Assembly (NCBI RefSeq): GCF_003350505.1
Contig: NZ_QQAY01000008.1
Location: forward strand, 62,001-126,000
Direction: 5' to 3'
Source of the DNA: Falsibacillus pallidus
GTDB taxonomy: Bacteria > Bacillota > Bacilli > Bacillales > DSM-25281
DNA: 64,000 nucleotides
A model generated the notes under the pieces. That model did no database searches. It was given only the letters and a program-made list of their open reading frames with translations, and was not told the origin of the DNA. The position numbers and the translations under genes were made by a program. Shown here one piece after another: positions 63,545 through 64,000 of this stretch (its first letter is position 1; each line of letters opens with the position of its first letter).

Positions 63545-63585
63545 ATTCGCTGCTCCAGAAAAATTTTGGGCAGCGAATTTTTTTA
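63545..63585 (+). terminator. Terminator after yuiA
   Basis: ATTCGCTGC / GCAGCGAAT stem with a T tract. Confidence 0.85.
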
Positions 63586-63619
63586 TTTCGGCAGAGGGAA
63601 AAACGTCAAACGTTTGTCA

Positions 63620-63648
63620 TTGACTGTAAATGCAACATTCAGTACACT
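63620..63648 (+). promoter_or_regulatory. Promoter of yuiB
   Basis: TTGACT (63620-63625), 17 bp, TACACT (63643-63648). Confidence 0.6.
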
Positions 63649-63681
63649 TAACATTAGTGTTTAGGAGGTGTACATACCGTC

Positions 63682-63999
63682 ATGACGATTGCGACATTGC
63701 CAATTTCCATGCTCTTATTTTTCGTCTTATTTTTTGGAATCGGTTTCTTATTGAACATGCTGCTGAGGATGACTTGGATTATGTCTGTTTTTTATCCAAT
63801 CATTACAATATTGATCATTGATGATGTCCGGTTCATCGAATATTTCCGAAATGCAGGGCCGTCTTTTGAAAAATTGGGAGAAAAGATTGTTTCCCTTGCA
63901 CCTGCGGATATCCTCATTTTATCAAGCGGTTTTGCCGGAGCGATTGTGTCTGGAATCACTATGCTTGTCCTTAGGAAAAAAGGCTATAGAATGTTCTAA
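63682..63999 (+). CDS. yuiB: YuiB-like membrane protein
   Basis: A 105-residue protein with about three membrane segments (residues 8-28, 30-48 and 77-97) and a conserved-looking loop D-D-V-R-F-I-E-Y-F. It matches YuiB of B. subtilis, next to yuiA. AGGAGG lies 13 bases upstream, a long but acceptable distance, and no closer in-frame start exists. The stop codon lies within the window. Function unknown. Confidence 0.82.
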   Translation: MTIATLPISMLLFFVLFFGIGFLLNMLLRMTWIMSVFYPIITILIIDDVRFIEYFRNAGPSFEKLGEKIVSLAPADILILSSGFAGAIVSGITMLVLRKKGYRMF

Positions 64000-64000
64000 C

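Overview
The window looks like a stretch of chromosome from an endospore-forming member of the Bacillaceae (Bacillus sensu lato, possibly a Rossellomorea- or Bacillus-type species; the genus is not proven). The evidence is strong AGGAGG ribosome sites with frequent TTG/GTG starts, sigma-A promoters with 16-18 bp spacers, many spore genes (GerA-type receptor, YunB, LytH, YutC, YutH, CotF-like coat proteins, YuzL), and a gene order close to the yui-yum-yut-lipA-yun-suf-met-yus block of Bacillus subtilis. No rRNA, tRNA, CRISPR array, transposase, prophage or recognisable defence island was seen. It is mostly ordinary core genome with some lineage-specific insertions and several families of non-coding repeats.

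Layout. 1-2.4 kb: a thioredoxin-like protein, a membrane protein and a RodA/FtsW glycosyltransferase. 2.4-6.2 kb: a germinant receptor operon of three genes on the minus strand. 6.2-11.3 kb: a Fur-controlled ferric-siderophore uptake system (binding lipoprotein divergent from two permeases, an ATPase, a FhuF-like reductase and a YusU-like protein). 11.5-15.4 kb: glycolate oxidase GlcD/GlcF with a CdaR-type regulator. 15.5-17.7 kb: two coat proteins, proline dehydrogenase with a cre site, and YuzL. 17.8-23.4 kb: the fadN-fadA-fadE beta-oxidation operon behind a FadR operator. 23.4-29 kb: an SDR/ArsR pair, yusI, gcvH, yusG, yusF, yusE, an MFS transporter and a YusD-like protein. 29-31.9 kb: a SAM-I riboswitch and the metNPQ methionine importer. 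32-38.4 kb: YurZ-like protein, a tiny possible gene, then sufCDSUB for Fe-S assembly. 38.4-44 kb: yunF, yunE, yunD, yunC, an HD-GYP protein and yunB. 44-46.9 kb: an NSS transporter with its MetS-like small subunit, and LytH. 47-54.6 kb: lipA, yutC, yutD, small conserved proteins, yutE, yutF, yutG, yutH and a D-2-hydroxyacid dehydrogenase. 54.6-64 kb: a redox/Fe-S group (yutI, yuzD, yutJ, yuzB, yutM, yumC, yumB), a DUF2225 protein, a Gly/Gln-rich repeat protein, an NAD(P)-binding protein, a Nudix hydrolase, yuiA and yuiB.

How the parts connect. Iron enters through the siderophore system and is used by Suf, with YutI and YutM as likely carriers; GcvH and LipA belong to lipoate metabolism; two NDH-2-like proteins and YumC handle NAD(P)H electrons; FadN/A/E, proline dehydrogenase and glycolate oxidase are scavenging catabolism under FadR, probable CcpA and CdaR control. 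The most unusual items are an interspersed foldback repeat that sits only between convergent genes, a 21-bp tandem array, a 114-bp element with 15-bp perfect inverted ends, a Gly/Gln-rich protein built on a 69-bp DNA repeat, an HD-GYP protein inserted in the yun cluster, and a YutE HEPN protein that has lost its catalytic histidine. I did not find a convincing wholly new multi-gene system.
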